Part shown: positions 6,377 to 7,078 of the stretch, piece by piece | Numbering within the stretch: the stretch's first letter is position 1 | Layout of the letters: the number at the start of each line of letters is the position of its first letter | NCBI GenBank assembly: GCA_030824255.1 | Contig: JAVBYB010000144.1 | Span: forward strand, 1 to 7,078 | Origin: a bacterium | GTDB lineage: Bacteria > Pseudomonadota > Alphaproteobacteria > Caulobacterales > Hyphomonadaceae | DNA: 7,078 nucleotides | Reading direction: 5' to 3' | The notes under the pieces: model-generated | What the model was told of the DNA's origin: nothing | The model's input: the letters and a program-made list of their open reading frames with translations, nothing else | Databases searched by the model: none | Program-made: the position numbers and the translations under genes

Positions 6377-6868
6377 ATGTCCAACCTTCGTCTGAAACTT
6401 ACCGGTCTTGCGCTTGTCACGGCGCTTGGCGCATCGGCAGCGCACGCACAGGGCCCGTCCCTGTTCGGGAAGCAGCGACCGACGGCGGCAGCCGTGAAGG
6501 TCGAACAGCAAGGTCATGGCAATGGCGCGGCTGTTGGTCAGAATGGGCCGCGTAACGCGGCAGGCATTGGTCAGGAGGGCGTCAACAACAACGCCCAGAT
6601 CGGCCAGAACGGCGCGAGCAACACAGCGGGTATCTATCAGGTCGGCAAGAACAATGACGGCGCGATCACGCAGACCGGTAACAACAACACGGCCTGCCTC
6701 GTGCAGATCGGCCGTAATCAGTCGGGCGAGATCACGCAGACCGGTTCCGGCAACAGTGTCGGCGTGATGCAGACGAAGAAGGGCAACTACGAGATTCCCG
6801 CTGAAGCGTGCGAAGTGCAGGCCAAGAAGGCCAAGGCCGTGCGCTGGTTCCTGGGACGCGTTTATTAG
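6377..6868 (+). CDS. Second curlin-repeat protein with basic Cys-containing tail (CsgB-like nucleator candidate)
   Basis: This 163-residue protein has a Sec signal peptide cleaved after AHA (24). Nine curlin half-repeats follow in exact 11-residue register: Gln at 44, 55, 66, 77, 88, 99, 110, 121 and 132, Gly at +2 in the first eight (Lys134 in the last), and Asn at +5 in all but one (Gln115). The C-terminal 26 residues (138-163) are not repeats and are basic and aromatic (AKKAKAVRWFLGRVY). Cys107 in the seventh unit and Cys145 in the tail could form a disulfide that caps the solenoid. In E. coli the nucleator CsgB also ends in a basic, atypical unit needed for surface attachment, so a CsgB-like role is plausible but inferred. 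The ATG at 6377 has GGAG (6365-6368) 8 nt upstream; an in-frame GTG at 6359 lacks a ribosome site and would spoil the signal peptide. Confidence 0.88.
   Translation: MSNLRLKLTGLALVTALGASAAHAQGPSLFGKQRPTAAAVKVEQQGHGNGAAVGQNGPRNAAGIGQEGVNNNAQIGQNGASNTAGIYQVGKNNDGAITQTGNNNTACLVQIGRNQSGEITQTGSGNSVGVMQTKKGNYEIPAEACEVQAKKAKAVRWFLGRVY
6664..6745 (+). repeat. 16-bp direct repeat, 66-bp period, inside the second curlin gene
   Basis: GATCACGCAGACCGGT occurs at 6664-6679 and again at 6730-6745, exactly 66 bp (22 codons) apart. It encodes the ITQTG core of the sixth and eighth half-repeats. The DNA identity suggests fairly recent duplication of a full 22-residue unit, or conversion between units. Confidence 0.8.
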
Positions 6869-6891
6869 GCTCGAAATACAAGTGCCGTGAG

Positions 6892-6905
6892 ATCGGTTCA
6901 CCGAT
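6892..6905. other. Short palindrome between second and third curlin genes
   Basis: ATCGGT-tc-ACCGAT is a perfect 6+2+6 inverted repeat within the 59-bp gap 6869-6927. It is too short and lacks a T-run for a terminator; it could be a small hairpin or chance. Confidence 0.25.
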
Positions 6906-6927
6906 AGCTGCAACTGGAGTGACGTTC

Positions 6928-7078
6928 ATGTCCCACCTTCGCATCAAAGTTGCGGCTCTCGCCCTGATTGCGGCGCTCGGCGCGTCGACGGCGCATGCTC
7001 AGCGCGGCTATCCCTCGCTGACCGCTGGCGAAAACAAGGTTGCAGCTGCCGTCAAGGCGGCAAAGGCCGGACACAGCA
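6928..7078 (+). CDS. Third curlin-family paralogue, 5' part only, cut by window edge
   Basis: Fifty complete codons are visible before the right edge. The signal peptide MSHLRIKVAALALIAALG...AHA|Q (cleavage after 24) is a close copy of that of the preceding curlin gene (MSNLRLKLTGLALVTALG...AHA|Q). The following PSL...AAAVK...GH (29-49) aligns with PSL...AAAVK...GH there, which is the entry into the first curlin unit. At the unit's Gln position this protein has Lys46, with Gly48 at +2 kept, so the first unit is degenerate or the register shifts. GGAG (6916-6919) lies 8 nt before the ATG, as in the other two curlin genes. It is very likely a secreted curlin-repeat protein made by tandem duplication, but the repeat region itself is outside the window. 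Confidence 0.72.
   Translation, partial: MSHLRIKVAALALIAALGASTAHAQRGYPSLTAGENKVAAAVKAAKAGHS

Noticed and set aside
5325..6780. CRISPR or satellite-like DNA array suggested by the periodic sequence
   Set aside because: The 33/66-bp periodicity is in-frame coding for curlin repeats, with diverged DNA and no identical repeats separated by unique spacers.
6002..6913. 303-residue minus-strand open frame opposite csgH and the second curlin gene
   Set aside because: Its apparent periodicity is only the complement of the curlin repeats, and the sense genes have signal peptides and ribosome sites.

Overview
The window looks like chromosome from a GC-rich alphaproteobacterium. The evidence is an Entner-Doudoroff edd-eda pair, a bacterial kynurenine-type tryptophan catabolic pair, and curlin genes accompanied by a CsgH-type protein (CsgH is the alphaproteobacterial counterpart of the curli inhibitor CsgC). 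A Hyphomonadaceae/Caulobacterales-like host is my guess; no rRNA or other marker here settles it. I see no mobile element, tRNA, rRNA or CRISPR.

Left part, minus strand (1-3014): an alpha/beta-hydrolase gene is followed after 47 bp by edd (6-phosphogluconate dehydratase). The edd stop overlaps in an ATGA the start of a truncated gene at the window edge, whose first 27 codons read as eda (KDPG aldolase). edd and eda together turn 6-phosphogluconate into pyruvate and glyceraldehyde-3-phosphate. The hydrolase may share their transcript, but its link to the pathway is unknown.

Middle, plus strand (3141-5087): a divergent region of about 126 bp leads into tryptophan 2,3-dioxygenase (kynA), then 9 bp later a kynureninase-like PLP enzyme. 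The pair would take tryptophan to N-formylkynurenine and cleave kynurenine to anthranilate and alanine. The formamidase step (KynB) between them is not recognisable in the window.

Right part, plus strand (5233-7078): a curli-type functional amyloid cluster. It holds a secreted curlin-repeat protein with thirteen 11-residue units in strict register, a CsgH-like protein made as a lipoprotein, a second curlin-repeat protein with nine units plus a basic, cysteine-containing tail (a CsgB-like nucleator candidate), and the 5' end of a third paralogue cut by the window edge. The secretion genes csgG, csgE and csgF are not in the window. A perfect 10-bp stem lies between the first curlin gene and the CsgH gene, and an 8-bp-arm palindrome covers the kynureninase stop at the head of the cluster. 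The most unusual points are the strict repeat register with 22-residue alternation in the first curlin, and the lipidated, proline-linked CsgH carrying a curlin-like segment near its N terminus.
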